Positions 23,692 through 35,128 of a DNA stretch of 64,000 nt are shown here, in pieces; the stretch's first letter is position 1, and each line of letters starts with the position of its first letter. Both the position numbers and the translations under genes were made by a program. Under the pieces are notes generated by a model that was not told the origin of the DNA, did no database searches, and saw only the letters and a program-made list of their open reading frames with translations. Source of the stretch: Mercenaria mercenaria (taxonomy: Eukaryota > Mollusca > Bivalvia > Venerida > Veneridae); the NCBI RefSeq assembly GCF_021730395.1, contig NW_026463110.1, positions 1-64,000 of the forward strand. Reading direction: 5' to 3'.

Positions 23692-24304
23692 ATGAATGTA
23701 CAAACTGAATATTACATACGGCTTCTGCTGACCCTCGTTCAAGGAGGGATGCTGGTTTGTAAAGGTATCATTGATAGAGAACTTACAGGTATTACACTTG
23801 ATGTCATCCTGAAACCTCATGAACCAAAACTGAAGAAGAAGCTAATAAAGTCCCAGTATATCATACTGTTTCCTAAGATTGGAACCCCTGATGTTGAAGA
23901 CCTTGATCTTTCCTTGCTGACAGTTGTTCTTCAAGATGTGATGATTCTTTCTACAGCTGACAAACAGTATATTAAAGTACTAAAGGAAACAAGAAACACA
24001 TTGGCGCATAACTCCACAGCTTCAGTTGAACTCACTGATTACAATATATTGAAAACAGATCTGGAAGACGCATTGACGAAATTGTGCGTAGGCCTTGATG
24101 TGACTCTACAGACTGAATGCTCTAAGTTAATACAGCAGTTCACAAGCGAGCCACTTGACGAGGCAACTGCTTTAAAATATGTAAAGGAGCTTAGAAATGA
24201 AGACGAGCTGTTACAAGATTTTGAAGGAATGTTGGAAAAACAATCTGAAGATATTGTGCAAGAAGTCAAAGCATCTGAGAACCGATTACAAGAATCCCTA
24301 TCAG
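23692..24304 (+). CDS. HEPN/B-box/NHL protein, exon 1: DZIP3-like HEPN domain
   Basis: First coding exon of a predicted 764-residue protein (residues 1-204 and the first base of codon 205). The ATG follows TTTCAG-AAG, so an untranslated exon probably lies upstream. Residues 30-140 match the pattern I know from DZIP3-type HEPN domains: TLDVILKPHEPKLKKKL, then IILFPKIG, PDVEDLDLSLLTVVLQDV and KETRNTLAHNSTA. RNTLAH (R101 to H106) is the R-x4-H motif that in active HEPN proteins forms the RNase centre; whether this one cuts RNA is unknown. Residues 150-204 are charged and helical. The exon ends TCAG with donor GTAAAA at 24305 (phase 1). Reading through past the donor adds a hydrophobic tail and a stop, giving 222 residues, which I regard as intron. 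In bivalves such HEPN domains are usual in large expanded, probably immune-related families. Confidence 0.8.
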
Positions 24305-24719
24305 GTAAAAAGATGGTTTGTTATATACATTTAGTACAAGCAGTTAACGTAACATTTTAATGTTTTAGGTTTACTGTTGAATGTACTTTAAGTTAAAAGA
24401 GAGATATTTCTTTTGTATAATAGTACTTAAACGATTTCATGCAATCAAGATAGATATATGTTTGAAGCACTTCATTGTTATAAGGTATAGAGAGTTAAAA
24501 TCAGATCTTGTAATGAGACAAGTAGTGATACAGAATGTTGCCTATTTCGTGTTTCTGAAAAAGTGGAATGGAATAACAAACTATAAACCGTAATGACATT
24601 GTGCATGAAAAACATCAAAAGTGAAAACCATTGTTTGATCACAGTACCCAAATGTCAGTTCTATAACATATATATTTGGCTGTTGTTAATAGGCCTAACT
24701 GTCTAATTAAGAAACAATA

Positions 24720-25657
24720 CGAGGATTGATCCAAAAGTAATGTCACTGTAGCTGTAAAATCGTGTATAATGAAAAGAGATAAACAAAATTGCATAACGAA
24801 GTACCTTTATCTATTTGCTATATTGTCTGTAAATATCGATAAGATATGTTGTGTATTTTTAATGATATTGACATATACAGAAGGCATATTTGCAGCGATC
24901 GCCGCACGCCACTGACGTTATTGACGTCCGATACGACGTTTCTTACTGACTGCTATAAATATTCATTCCTTTTCAAAGTATCGTCCTTTATTTTCTATAC
25001 AACACTCATCCATTTACGGAAAGCAGTAACATACCAGTCATTTGAAAAGGATGAAAATACATTTTTACAAAAAATTTCAAATGATCAAAGTCCTGGAAAT
25101 GAACCCCTTGGAGTTTATGTTTCAGTTGAGGAAAAAGCGCAAAATCACACGGCGCCAAAATCAAAGGTCTTTCTGTTCTCTGGCGATCCTCTAGTAACTC
25201 ATCGCTGTCACTGAAACGCTCATACCACCTGTATACTAGTCGGCTGTTCCATGTTTTGTCAGAAATAAACATATTTGCTCTAAGCATAAACAAGCGTTAA
25301 CACTGCATAGATATCTTCAGCGAGCGATGACGTCAATAAAATTTCAACAGCAAACGGCGCAGATATGTGATGTCACATTGTAAGAATTTCATGCGATTCA
25401 TTGCGTTATTTTGATAAAGATCAGTGGCTGCATTTGACAGTTTTATTAATGAACCAATAATATTTTAGCGTGCGGCGACATAGCGTCAGTGGTATTTTTT
25501 GAATTCATGTGCATTTTAAACGCAAAAACGCCGGAAATAAATATTTTGCCATATTATCGGAATTGAATGTTTGTACATTTTGATATATTTTTATTATTAC
25601 ACTCAGATGAATAAGCGCACCACGGACGCAGTGAAATTACTTTTGGATCAACCCTCG
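24720..25657 (-). mobile_element. Internally deleted mariner DNA transposon
   Basis: A 938-bp element with near-perfect inverted ends, CGAGGATTGATCCAAAAGTA at the left and its counterpart TTACTTTTGGATCAACCCTCG at the right, flanked by TA on both sides (24718-24719 and 25658-25659). A minus-strand frame (25006-25293, 95 codons) joins an N-terminal piece (RLVYRWYERFSDSDELLED, helix-turn-helix side) directly to a C-terminal piece (APCDFALFPQLKHKLQG) typical of mariner transposases. The catalytic centre between them is absent, so this is a non-autonomous deletion derivative. It sits in intron 1 of the HEPN/B-box gene in the opposite orientation. Confidence 0.88.
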
Positions 25658-26875
25658 TATATAGCAGAACCTATAATTACAAAGTCTGTTGAGATCAAAT
25701 AATCTGTAATAATATTAATTTCTTCATACTGACACTGATATTTTCTCAGAAAAACACTGTCTCTAGGCTCATCTGAGGCAGAGGCAAGAGATATTGTAAA
25801 TTTTTTCAGAAAGTGGTATCAGAGAGGATTGATTTTATGGCCAAGTGCTTTACATTTCATGACTCTAACGACTGATGCCAGTCTAAGCAAAACCTTGTTT
25901 TAATGTATTTAGATACCACTGAGATGTTATACGCCTGCAGAATAATTTCATGAGGGTGTAACCCAAATAAATTGTTCTACACTGTGTATAACCAGTTGGA
26001 AGTGTTTGAGTGTATTCTAGCGTACGACTGCAGTTTTGTCATTTTCAGTGGGTGTTTTAACAGAAGAATAAACCCGCCAATCTTTCAGAGTTCTGCAGAA
26101 TTTATAAACGAAATAATATGCGTTATCCTTACATTTAGCCATGGTTCTGCTATATATTATTTGATTCTTGTATGGTTTTCATTCCCCCAGGCATATAGCA
26201 ATTGAATTATCCATCCGTTGACCCTCATATGACCTTGACCTCCAAACTTAAAAACTTAATAAACAGCATTTCTTTGTCCTACAGCCAACATAAACGTCAC
26301 AATTTAATTAATTCTCACACTCAACAACCTACAAACTGACTTATATGTACATGACCATGACTTTCATATGATCTTTACCTAAAACTGAAAACCTGAAAAC
26401 CCCACTTTCTTTGGTCATACACCCAGGGGCATTATTTTGCGTTTTAAAAATACAGCTTTTGCATTATATAAAAAGTGGATGAAGTAGGGAAACACTATTT
26501 GACGGCGTCTGTATGACGCCAGATAATATGTCCAGATAACGCCAATATTACCATGTTTAATGAAAATAAACTGAACTTTATGCTGCCGGAAGCATATATA
26601 GTCGTAGATTTGTCCGTCCATCCGTCCCGTATTTCTTATTTAAACTACTGCTCTATCAAAGTCAGGAAAATTTCTCAGCAACCACTGCCTGGAATTCAGC
26701 AAAAATTATAAGACGCTTCAATCCATTACCCGTTGGAGTTTTCAGTGAAAGATTGCTCTTTAGATTATATGTGCCCAGTCAGTAAACTTATTCTTTTAAT
26801 ATGCAAATTTCGGGGAGCAACCATCGGTTTTTCTAATATTTCTTGTTTCATATTATATAAATATTTCTTTCGCAG

Positions 26876-26920
26876 ATGTTGAGCAGAGATTAATGGGGGA
26901 ATTCCAGAAACTGCAGGCTG
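26876..26920 (+). CDS. HEPN/B-box/NHL protein, exon 2: 45-nt linker exon
   Basis: Acceptor TTTCGCAG ends at 26875 and donor GTAAAT starts at 26921. The exon enters in phase 1 and leaves in phase 1, exactly matching exons 1 and 3, and encodes DVEQRLMGEFQKLQAG including the split codons. The peptide has helical, coiled-coil-like character. Symmetric short exons of this kind can be skipped or multiplied without breaking the frame, so other copies may exist in the introns; I could not identify another with certainty. It is too short to be found except through its splice sites and phase. Confidence 0.65.
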
Positions 26921-26928
26921 GTAAATAT

Positions 26929-27194
26929 ATATTTGTTTGTTTGTTTTGGGTTTAACGCCGTTTTTCAACAGTATTTCAGTCATGTAACGGCGGGCAGTTA
27001 ACCTAACCAGTGTTCCTGGATTCTGTACCAGTACAAACCTGTTCTCCGCAAGTAACTGCAAACTTCCCCACATGAATTAGAGGTGGATGACTAATGATTT
27101 CAGACACAATGTCGTTTATCAAATAGTCACGGAGAACTAACGCCCCTCCCGAGGATCGAACTCACAACCCTGCGATCCGTAGACCAACGCTCTA
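26929..27194 (-). mobile_element. SINE family A, minus strand, 5' truncated
   Basis: The reverse complement carries the family A tail (CTGAAATACTGTTGAAAAACG then GCGTTAAACCC), the body with GGAGAACAGGTTTGTACTGG and a tRNA-like head with B box GAGTTCGATCC. It stops within the A box and abuts a headless family B piece at 27195. The minus-strand open frame 26765-27073 is the SINE body read through. It lies in intron 2 of the HEPN/B-box gene. Confidence 0.85.
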
Positions 27195-27433
27195 AAAATT
27201 GTACTAGCAGCTTCCTCGTTTGGCGCTCAGCATTAAGGGGATAATGCTAGGACTGGTCAGCCCGGTGTCAGTATAATGTGACTGGGTGGGGTATCATGTC
27301 ACGTGTCTACGGCGTGGTATTCTAGTGAGGCAGCACTATAAAGTTTGGCATTGTGCTCACTGCTACAAGTAGACACCGTCGTTTATATGACTGGAAAATT
27401 GTTGAAAAAGACGTTAAACCCGAACACACACGC

Positions 27434-27468
<35 letters not shown>
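27195..27468 (+). mobile_element. SINE family B, headless, with CA-repeat tail
   Basis: The family B body begins at GTACTAGCAGCTTCCTCG and runs to GACGTTAAACCCGAACACAC, ending in a (CA)n run at about 27424-27468. The tRNA head is missing and is replaced by the inverted, truncated family A copy. The junction may have formed when the head was lost during an inversion or a later deletion. Confidence 0.82.
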
Positions 27469-27469
<1 letters not shown>

Positions 27470-27707
27470 CCTACTGAGCTAAGTGGGCGGTAGCGATAAA
27501 TATATATACTTTTTGACTGAAAAAGTTCATTTCAAAAACGAAGTGTCTATACTAAATGAGATAAAATATTCTACATTCTATGTATTAATGTCATATGATA
27601 TTTGTACAATAATCTTTTACCGTTGTATTTGCTTAATAAACCATTACAAATGAACTATATCTCAAGTTTCTAATGAAAGAAACTAAAGCACATTAGTATT
27701 TTATTAG

Positions 27708-29344
27708 GATACACAGACGATTTCACACATTCTATATTTCCCGATACTTTGCCCAACTGTGAGGTTTGTTTCAACGTAGGCAAAACTGCAACATTCTATT
27801 GTGAAGCCTGCTGTAAGTTTATGTGCACTGAATGCAACCAACGTATCCATACTGTTGAGAAGACGCACAACCGACAAAGAATAGAGAAAGGTAGGCCATT
27901 TAAGCTAGACATGAAGGGTTATGATAAGTGTGATGAACATAAAAAATGCGTAACACATATCTGCAAACCTGACTACAAACTTTGCTGCGAGGTGTGTGTA
28001 AAGGAGAAACATGAACACTGCGGTACAATTGAATCAATTTCTGAAGACACATGCGAGTCTAAACACAATCCATCAATGGAAATACCTCGACTTCAAAACG
28101 AAGCACACCTGCTTATTGAATGGTTGTCTTCCATTGAAAGAGATGTAAACAAGAATGTAGAAAGTATTCCTGCAATGTTAGATGAATATAGAAATGCGTT
28201 GTTGAAACTTTTTGATTCTGAAGCACAAAAGATAAAAGAGAAAGCTACTGAAATGAAAAGTAGTACATTGAAAGAAATAAAGAAAAGTCGTAAAAACTGT
28301 GAGGATGTCATGGAGAAATCTGAGCAGGCGAAACTTTTACTGATTAATATGACGAAATGTGGAACAACCTCACAAAAGCTAATTGCTCAATACCGGATAG
28401 AGGAATTTAGGAATCAGTTGCAATCCCTAACAGATATTAATATTGTAGCTTTACATCTTGAATTAAAATTACCAGAACAAATTGCTTTTCATTCTGAACT
28501 TCTCCCAGTACGAGTGGAGGTACCAGGAACCAGACCGGTACAATTGTTTCAGATCGATAAACTGGAAATTAAGCAGGGCATTAAAGAGAAAAAGCATCCG
28601 TTTTACACAGGTATGGATTTTCTGCCGGACGGTAGACTGGTTACCGTAGATAATAAGAACAAGAAATGTTTGATTTACAATGAGAAGCTTGAGAAAGTAC
28701 GATCATTTCAGTTATCGTATTATCCACAGAGTGTAGTTGTTGTATCTGCGGAGGAAGTGGCGATAACAAGTGGTGGTGACTACAAGATAGACTTTCTAAG
28801 TGTCAGTAAACGTAATGAAATAACTTTGATCAGGACATGCAAAGTGACGGCAGAATATGACTCCATATGTACCAAAGATGATCGACACTTTGTTGTTGGA
28901 ACTGTCGATGAATCCAGGCCGTTTCGTATTGTAACTATATCAGGAGAAGAGAAAGATTTCAGTTTCAACTTTACAAACAAAACGTATCCTGCTGACATCG
29001 CATGTACATATATAAGAAACAGTGACAAGGTGGTTCTCAGTGATAGAGAAAACCATACTGTTTTCATATACGACACCGCGACCAACAGCAGAGTCGATAT
29101 TAAGGACCAACAAATTAGAGAACCGCAAGGTGTTGCAGTTGGACCGTTTGATTGTATATTTGTTTGTAGTAACGAACCAGACAGCATTGTACAGATTACT
29201 TCGACAGGACATATCTTAGCATCTCATAAGATAGATATGAAGTATCCTTACATCATTTGTTTTTCAAAGGACAAATCGAGGCTAGCCATTTCGAACAATG
29301 TAAAAGGAAAAAGCGTTTTACAACTATTTAAAGTAGTGATGTGA
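27708..29344 (+). CDS. HEPN/B-box/NHL protein, exon 3: two B-boxes, coiled coil, NHL-like propeller
   Basis: Last coding exon (second and third bases of codon 220 to the stop at 29342). The acceptor ATTTTATTAG ends at 27707 and the phase matches exon 2. A start at 27749 would be TTG, so the exon must be joined to upstream coding sequence. B-box 1: C237, C240, C251, C254, C259, C262, H267, H273. B-box 2: C294, H297, C305, D308, C313, C316, H321, with C324 after it. Residues about 340-470 are helical and charged, as in TRIM coiled coils. Residues about 510-764 contain repeated beta motifs (TGMDFLPDGRLVTVDNKNKK, REPQGVAVGPFDCIFVCSNE) typical of NHL-type propellers. There is no RING. TRIM-NHL proteins act as ubiquitin ligases or RNA regulators; without a RING, ligase activity is doubtful. 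Large intron-poor B-box/NHL exons are typical of expanded bivalve TRIM-like families. Confidence 0.88.
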
Positions 29345-29414
29345 TAATTTGTAAGGACACAATTGTCTCCAATAGTTCATTGAACAACAGAAAAATGTAA
29401 GTGTTGAAAACAAC

Positions 29415-29420
29415 AATAAA
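29415..29420 (+). terminator. Polyadenylation signal of the HEPN/B-box/NHL gene
   Basis: AATAAA lies 71 bases after the stop codon, a normal 3' UTR spacing. A GT-rich downstream element is not obvious. Confidence 0.55.
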
Positions 29421-29734
29421 AGAAATTCAATGACAAAATTTCAAAATATTATGGCTCTATAGCTCGAAAGTTTTATATTATTAGTTATGTATCTTATCTA
29501 CGATTTCATGCAAGACTTAGTGCAGTGCGGCTGCAGTAAAAAGTTCCAGAATACTGGGACACAGTATTGTTATATTTTCTAGCCCTGCGGCATCATGGAG
29601 TCCATTCTTATCAGTGACTTTGTAGAATCGAGTTCCGCCTAAGCAGGTGCTGGCGGGCGTATGGGATGTTGCACATTACCTGATCTGTATCAAACATAGT
29701 GTGCAATTATTTTGTACGCTTTCAAAGTTCCTAT
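29421..29734. other. Unassigned sequence downstream of the HEPN/B-box gene
   Basis: About 310 bases with no recognised gene or repeat. Confidence 0.5.
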
Positions 29735-29738
29735 AAAT

Positions 29739-29973
29739 GAGCCGTGCCATGAGAAAACCAACATAGTGGGTTTGCGACCAGCATAGATCCAGACCAGCCT
29801 GCGCATCCGCGCAGTCTGGTCAGGATCCATGCTGTTCGCTAACAGTTTCTCCAATTCCAATAGGCTTTAAAAGCGAACAGCATGGATCCTGACCCGACTG
29901 CGCGGATGCACAGGCTGGTCTGGATCCATGCTGGTCGCAAACCCACTATGTTGGTTTTCTCATGGCACGGCTC
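29739..29973. mobile_element. 235-bp foldback MITE with AAAT target duplication
   Basis: Arms of about 105 bases, nearly perfectly complementary, begin GAGCCGTGCCATGAGAAAAC and end with its complement. They are separated by a short loop around 29845-29865 (TTTCTCCAATTCCAATAGGC). AAAT is duplicated at 29735-29738 and 29974-29977. It has no coding capacity; the minus-strand frame here is a by-product. The high arm identity suggests a young copy or gene conversion between arms. Confidence 0.88.
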
Positions 29974-30205
29974 AAATACTGGTTTAGAGGACGTGATTCT
30001 TAAGAAATTAGAATCTAAAGATGATATTGACTGCAACATTTAATTGTCTAGTTAGGACTTTGTGTTTTTATATCTTGATCGCAACAAACTCTTCGCTAAG
30101 CTTATGATATTTTCCACGTTTACAAAAATCCAATCTATTCGAATTTGTCTGTAGCTTTAACCATCACTTTCATTTATGTAGAAAAATCAGTATTGCTAAA
30201 ATCTA

Positions 30206-30311
30206 TCTAGAAATTGGAGAAGTTTTAATGACTAAAAACAGCTGTCACTGTTGGTGAATCTAGAAATTGGAGAAGTTTTAATGACTAACAAAAGCTGTCA
30301 CTATTGGTGAC
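30206..30311. repeat. 53-bp tandem duplication
   Basis: Two head-to-tail copies beginning CTAGAAATTGGAGAAGTTTT start at about 30206 and 30259, with two or three differences. It lies immediately left of the element at 30315. Confidence 0.8.
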
Positions 30312-30314
30312 AAA

Positions 30315-31163
30315 TGCCCCCGAAGTAGGCCCAAGAATGCCACAGTTGTATTCGCAAACAAATCACATATCATTCTGTGACCTTGACCTAAGAGGCCTCG
30401 GTCATAAGTGTGACACAAAATCTCAATATGGTTCACATTTGTGTCAAATTATTTTCAGATCCCTTGATAAATTGCAGAGTTATGGACCAGACATAAAACA
30501 TCTTTGACTTCTAAGTGTGATCTTGACCTTGGAGCTAGGGGTCTGGGTCTTGCACATGACACCTCATCTCGTTATAGGGAACATGTATGCCAAGTAATTT
30601 CATAATTCCTTCATCAATGGCAGAGTTATGGACCGGACAAGAAACAGACCATGTTAACCTTTGACCTCCAAGTGTGACCTTGACCTTGGGTCTGGGTCTT
30701 GCTCATGACACGTCGTCACATTATGATGAACATTTATGCCAAATAATTTCAAAAACCCCTAATGAATGGCAGAGTTATGGACCGGACTCGAAACATACTG
30801 TTAACCTTTGACTTGTAAGTGTGACCTTGGCCTTGGAGCTAGGGGTCTGGGTCTTGCGCATGACACGTCGTCTCATGATGGTTAACATTTATGCCAACTT
30901 CTTTCAAAATCCCTTCATGGATGGAAGAGTTATGGACCGGACACGAAACAGACCATGTTAACCTTTGACCTGTATGTGTGACCTTGACCTTGGAGCTAGG
31001 GGTTTGGGTCTTGCGCTTGACACTGTCTCATTATGATGAACATTTATGCCAAGTTATTTCAAAATCCCTTTATGGATGAAAGAGTTACAGCCCGGACAAG
31101 AATTTACCGGACTCACGGACGCACGAACGGACAGTGCGATTTTAATATGCCCACCTTCGGGCA
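30315..31163. mobile_element. TIR element with 155-bp tandem core (pearl-like)
   Basis: Imperfect inverted ends TGCCCCCGAAG and CTTCGGGCA flank about four to five tandem units with a period near 155 bp. Each unit contains GTGACCTTGACCTTGGAGCT, GGGGTCTGGGTCTTGC and CAGAGTTATGGACCGGAC. The right end has a GACGCACGAACGGACAG stretch, the counterpart of the CCGT tract in the element at 1696. It is non-coding. The class is assigned by architecture. Confidence 0.75.
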
Positions 31164-34100
31164 CATAAAAATAACTTGATATTGAATATTATGTAGGCAC
31201 CAATATTTAAAGTAAATGGTAGGAAATCAAACTCTCTATCCTGTTGTGACGTTAAACCATAAATAAACTGAAAAGGATTCCAAATTGTTAAAGTTTGAAT
31301 TGATTACTGTTGATGTAGACGTAATTAAGTCGCACGAGGTCTGCACAGTATACGTATAACACGATAGTGTGATTCTTCCTGTTTTCAGCTGATTTCCTTT
31401 CTTTTTAAATAAATACATTCTGAAGAAAACAAATGTCAGATTGTGTAAGATATTTGCAAAATTGAAATATTGTTAAAAATGAAGGGGATGGGTATGCTCT
31501 GATTTCCCTTTTCGTGTCATACCGAAATGACTGAATGGTGTTTCATCTTGTGATGTTATAACTATTCAGCATAACATTCTTGAGAAACGCCTACTTTCGG
31601 CAAGAATTAAAGACGATAACAAAGCTACATACGTGAAAATTTTATGAAAGGAATAATGTTTAGTGAGTTTGAAATCGTCTTCAAATTGAAATGCGCACTG
31701 TAGACATTGCGTGAATGAGCTCCACGATGCTAACGCTTCAAGTATTACACAAAACCACCTTATTAGATCGGATTTGATGAAAAATATTTATAGATGCATA
31801 TCAAAATATTTATACACAATTTTCGAGAGTAAATGAATGTTGCGTTTTTAATTTTCCAGAGTGTATGTTTCGTTCACATTAGAAATATACTTAAGAGCTT
31901 TCCCGCCATTTGCCATTATGTCAATATCTTAAAACTTCTTAATGTAATTGTCTGGAATCAATAAGACACTCAGATCAACATATTGTTAAGGGGACGAAAG
32001 GGGACGCAGAATTTGAAATTAGACAAAAGGGGTTGGGGTATGACAAAATCTATCTGCAAGAAAATACAAAGTTTTGGTACATGAAATGGGTATTGTACAC
32101 AAAGAATTGCTCACTAAAATAAAGATGAAAAAACTGAATAAAGACGTTATTATTTAATTATATATGAATCGTTTTTTAAGTCAACAAATTGTTTAAAGTC
32201 AACAATTAATAATGTTTTATGTGAAAATAATAGCAGTTTACCTTGTCTGAACATTTATCAATATCCTACAGATTCAGATTTGAAGAAAAAAGTGAAATAA
32301 GTCCAAATCTTTATTTTCATTTTGAATACCAAAGCTAAAACACGGTATTTAGTTTGTTTACAAAATAGTGCATAAGAAAAGAAGTGGTGGTCAAGGAAGG
32401 CCACACTCCAAAACTAAAAGAGTATATATTCCCCTTAGTGCATTAAACAATTATTAATACAAAGTCGAGTAGCTTGCAATAAGGGCCTAGAAATGATTCC
32501 ATTATGAATTTTCAACTTGGTATTCACGAAAAACCATGCACACAAATATCAAAACATACTTCGATTAGGAATATAGTCTGCTCTAAGTAATATTTTATTA
32601 TAAATGTCCATAGGAATCAATAACTTACAGACAGTGAAGACACATTGTCTCAATAGGATTCATTATTTGATAAGAAATTATAAACAATGTTGATTTTTTT
32701 GTTGTTGTTTTTTTTAAATATACACTTACTGACACCTGTGTTTTCTCCCGTTTTCTCCCGTTGTACGATTAGAGTTACCGTTCGTCCGGCGCAGTAATGC
32801 TTTTTGCAGAGAATCGTCGAGAAGTCGCGGAAAAACTTAAAAATCATGTAAATAAACTAAAATAACCACTTCTTTCAAGATCAATTTCAAGTGATCGACG
32901 TTAAGTATTTAACTCACCAGACAAGTTTAGCATCTTAGAGACCTGTACTAAGGCATTCATTCCGTAGAATGTCATGTTATGCCCTTGCGATGCTAATCCC
33001 ACTCAGATTTGTCAGTTTACATTTTTATCAATGAGAAAGATGGAGTTGGCCCCGAGTTGAGATGATTGTAATTTGTTTAAGCAAATCTAGCACGTTAGAA
33101 AGAAAAACTCAGCAGTACAACATTTGCTGTTACAATGGTATTCTACAAAATCTGCTTTTTCTTTACACAAAAGCTTAATAATTAGGTTTTTTATGTACTT
33201 TCACGAATACCTCTGTTTTCTTATTGCATTCATAGTACCACATCCTTATCCACAAAGTACTAACTACTACAGGTGTCCATGAGTATTATATCAATTTAGG
33301 AATAGGCTTTTTATCCTCCAATCATCAATTGCTTAAAAATCCCACCCTTCCTCATTTCTGCATGAAGTGTGAAAGTAGCAGTATCCGTCACCTTAACAGT
33401 ATGTTAAAATTTCAAAAACATTGCTTACGTAAAGATATGATTTTTTATCATTTCACTACAACATCACTCTTTTAAGTCAAAAATACACATAAAAGCTGTG
33501 GTTTATTTTAAAAACGGATGAATACAGCTACAAATACTTTACACGTGTAGATATTGATTTTTACAAGACAAAAATTAAATATCGTACAAATATTAAATGA
33601 TCTTTCTCGACAGGGGCGACGATGACTTTTTTCCCCCCCCCCCTTATCGTTTGTCGCTAGATTATAAGTTCTCTTTTTATGACCTTTCAAAAATGATTGC
33701 AGTATTAGTGTAAGGACATTTAAAATACCCTCCAAATTTAAGCATCCATCTGATTGACAAAATGCATAGCTGATTGGCTAAATATGCGCTACGTGGGTTA
33801 AGAATAACGGACATGATGCTTTAACGTTACTAAAACACGGTTTATGATGTTAGAATTTTTAAAAAAATGTGAGTGTATATTGACTTTCATTCCTTGATGT
33901 GTCCTCATCGTAACATTTCTGAGCTGCTGTGCCGTCAATTAGTGTTTTAAGTCCCCAGAAGGTTTGAAATATCAAACCAGAGGTTCTAAACAATGTAAAA
34001 CCGTGCAAACTTTTTTTCGAAATTTAATTTTAACCGAATTCACTTATGGGGGCAAAGGTATATTTGAAAATTCCACAAATCTGCGCTGACACCAGTGCAA

Positions 34101-35124
34101 AAAAAAATCACAAAATTTCCAATTTTGATAAATAAAAGGCAAGTGTTGAGCGGATGTATTGTATATACTTAGCACTTCATTATGAGACATTTTCAGCCTA
34201 CCGATTCTGTTGTATCTGTACATTTAATATATGATGTCGGTTTTCAATTTTATTCAAAGTTTCACAGTTATTAACAGCATATTATTCTATGTGCACGATA
34301 AACTGCAATAACATATTTTCAGAAATTTTGAAAATATATGTTTTGGGGAAATAGCAAATGAAGGGTTAGCTGTTATGTTCAGCAAATATATTAAAGTTTA
34401 ACCATTTTATTTCACACATTATGTTCCAAGGTGCGGTTGAAACCATTTAGACCTGATCTAATAACGGCGATTAAAAGTGTATTAATTAACCCATTAACTT
34501 ACTTTCAGTCATCAAATCTATTTTGTGCGTTTTAATTTATTTCTGAGAGTTTAAAAAATTTAAATAGAGCAAAACATGTGAATAGCGCCCAGCATTAATG
34601 TTTAAATTGCCTTCGAATCTATTGTATTCTGGTAAACACGCGTTTTGGTTAAGAAAATAATATGTTGCTTTGTGTAAATATCTTTGTAATGGTACTGTTT
34701 TGCACTCTTTAAAGGGCAATTACATGTAGAGCGTTGTTATCAGAGTTTCGAGTTAGTCTGGTTAATATCGATAAGGAAAACACATTGAAAAAAAGTTCTT
34801 GCATTTGATGATTGAGAAAATATAATTGTCCAATCAGATTGCAGCTTTTTAGTGTTTTGCTGTAAATAGAACTTATGAGTTATTTCTTCGCCCTTCTAGT
34901 TAAACACATCTTGTTTGTTTGGAAATTATCTAAAAATTTAAAGCCAGTTCTAAGAACTTTGTACTTTGATCTTGTTTTGAAATGAATTAGAACTTTGGCG
35001 TTTCCTAAGAATATTAATTATTAAACTGAAATTAATTTGCCTTGTTTGGGGCATTTGTATGCGAATTGTGGAATTTCGAAAAGTATTTAAAAAGTGTTAA
35101 AATGAAATTGCAGAATTTGTGTAT
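31164..35124. other. Unassigned AT-rich sequence
   Basis: Nearly 4 kb with no recognisable coding exon. It contains a C10+ homopolymer run near 33630. The minus-strand frames at 31236, 32650, 33508 and 34537 have no recognisable domain and AT-driven composition. Undetected small exons are possible. Confidence 0.5.
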
Positions 35125-35128
35125 TTAA

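Noticed and set aside
25751-25815. An extra exon of the HEPN/B-box gene after TATTTTCTCAG
   Set aside because: In the required phase the sequence meets a stop within a few codons, and no clear donor follows.
27749-29344. B-box/NHL frame as a stand-alone 531-residue gene starting at 27749
   Set aside because: The codon at 27749 is TTG. The frame stays open upstream to a proper splice acceptor whose phase fits the 45-nt exon and the HEPN exon.
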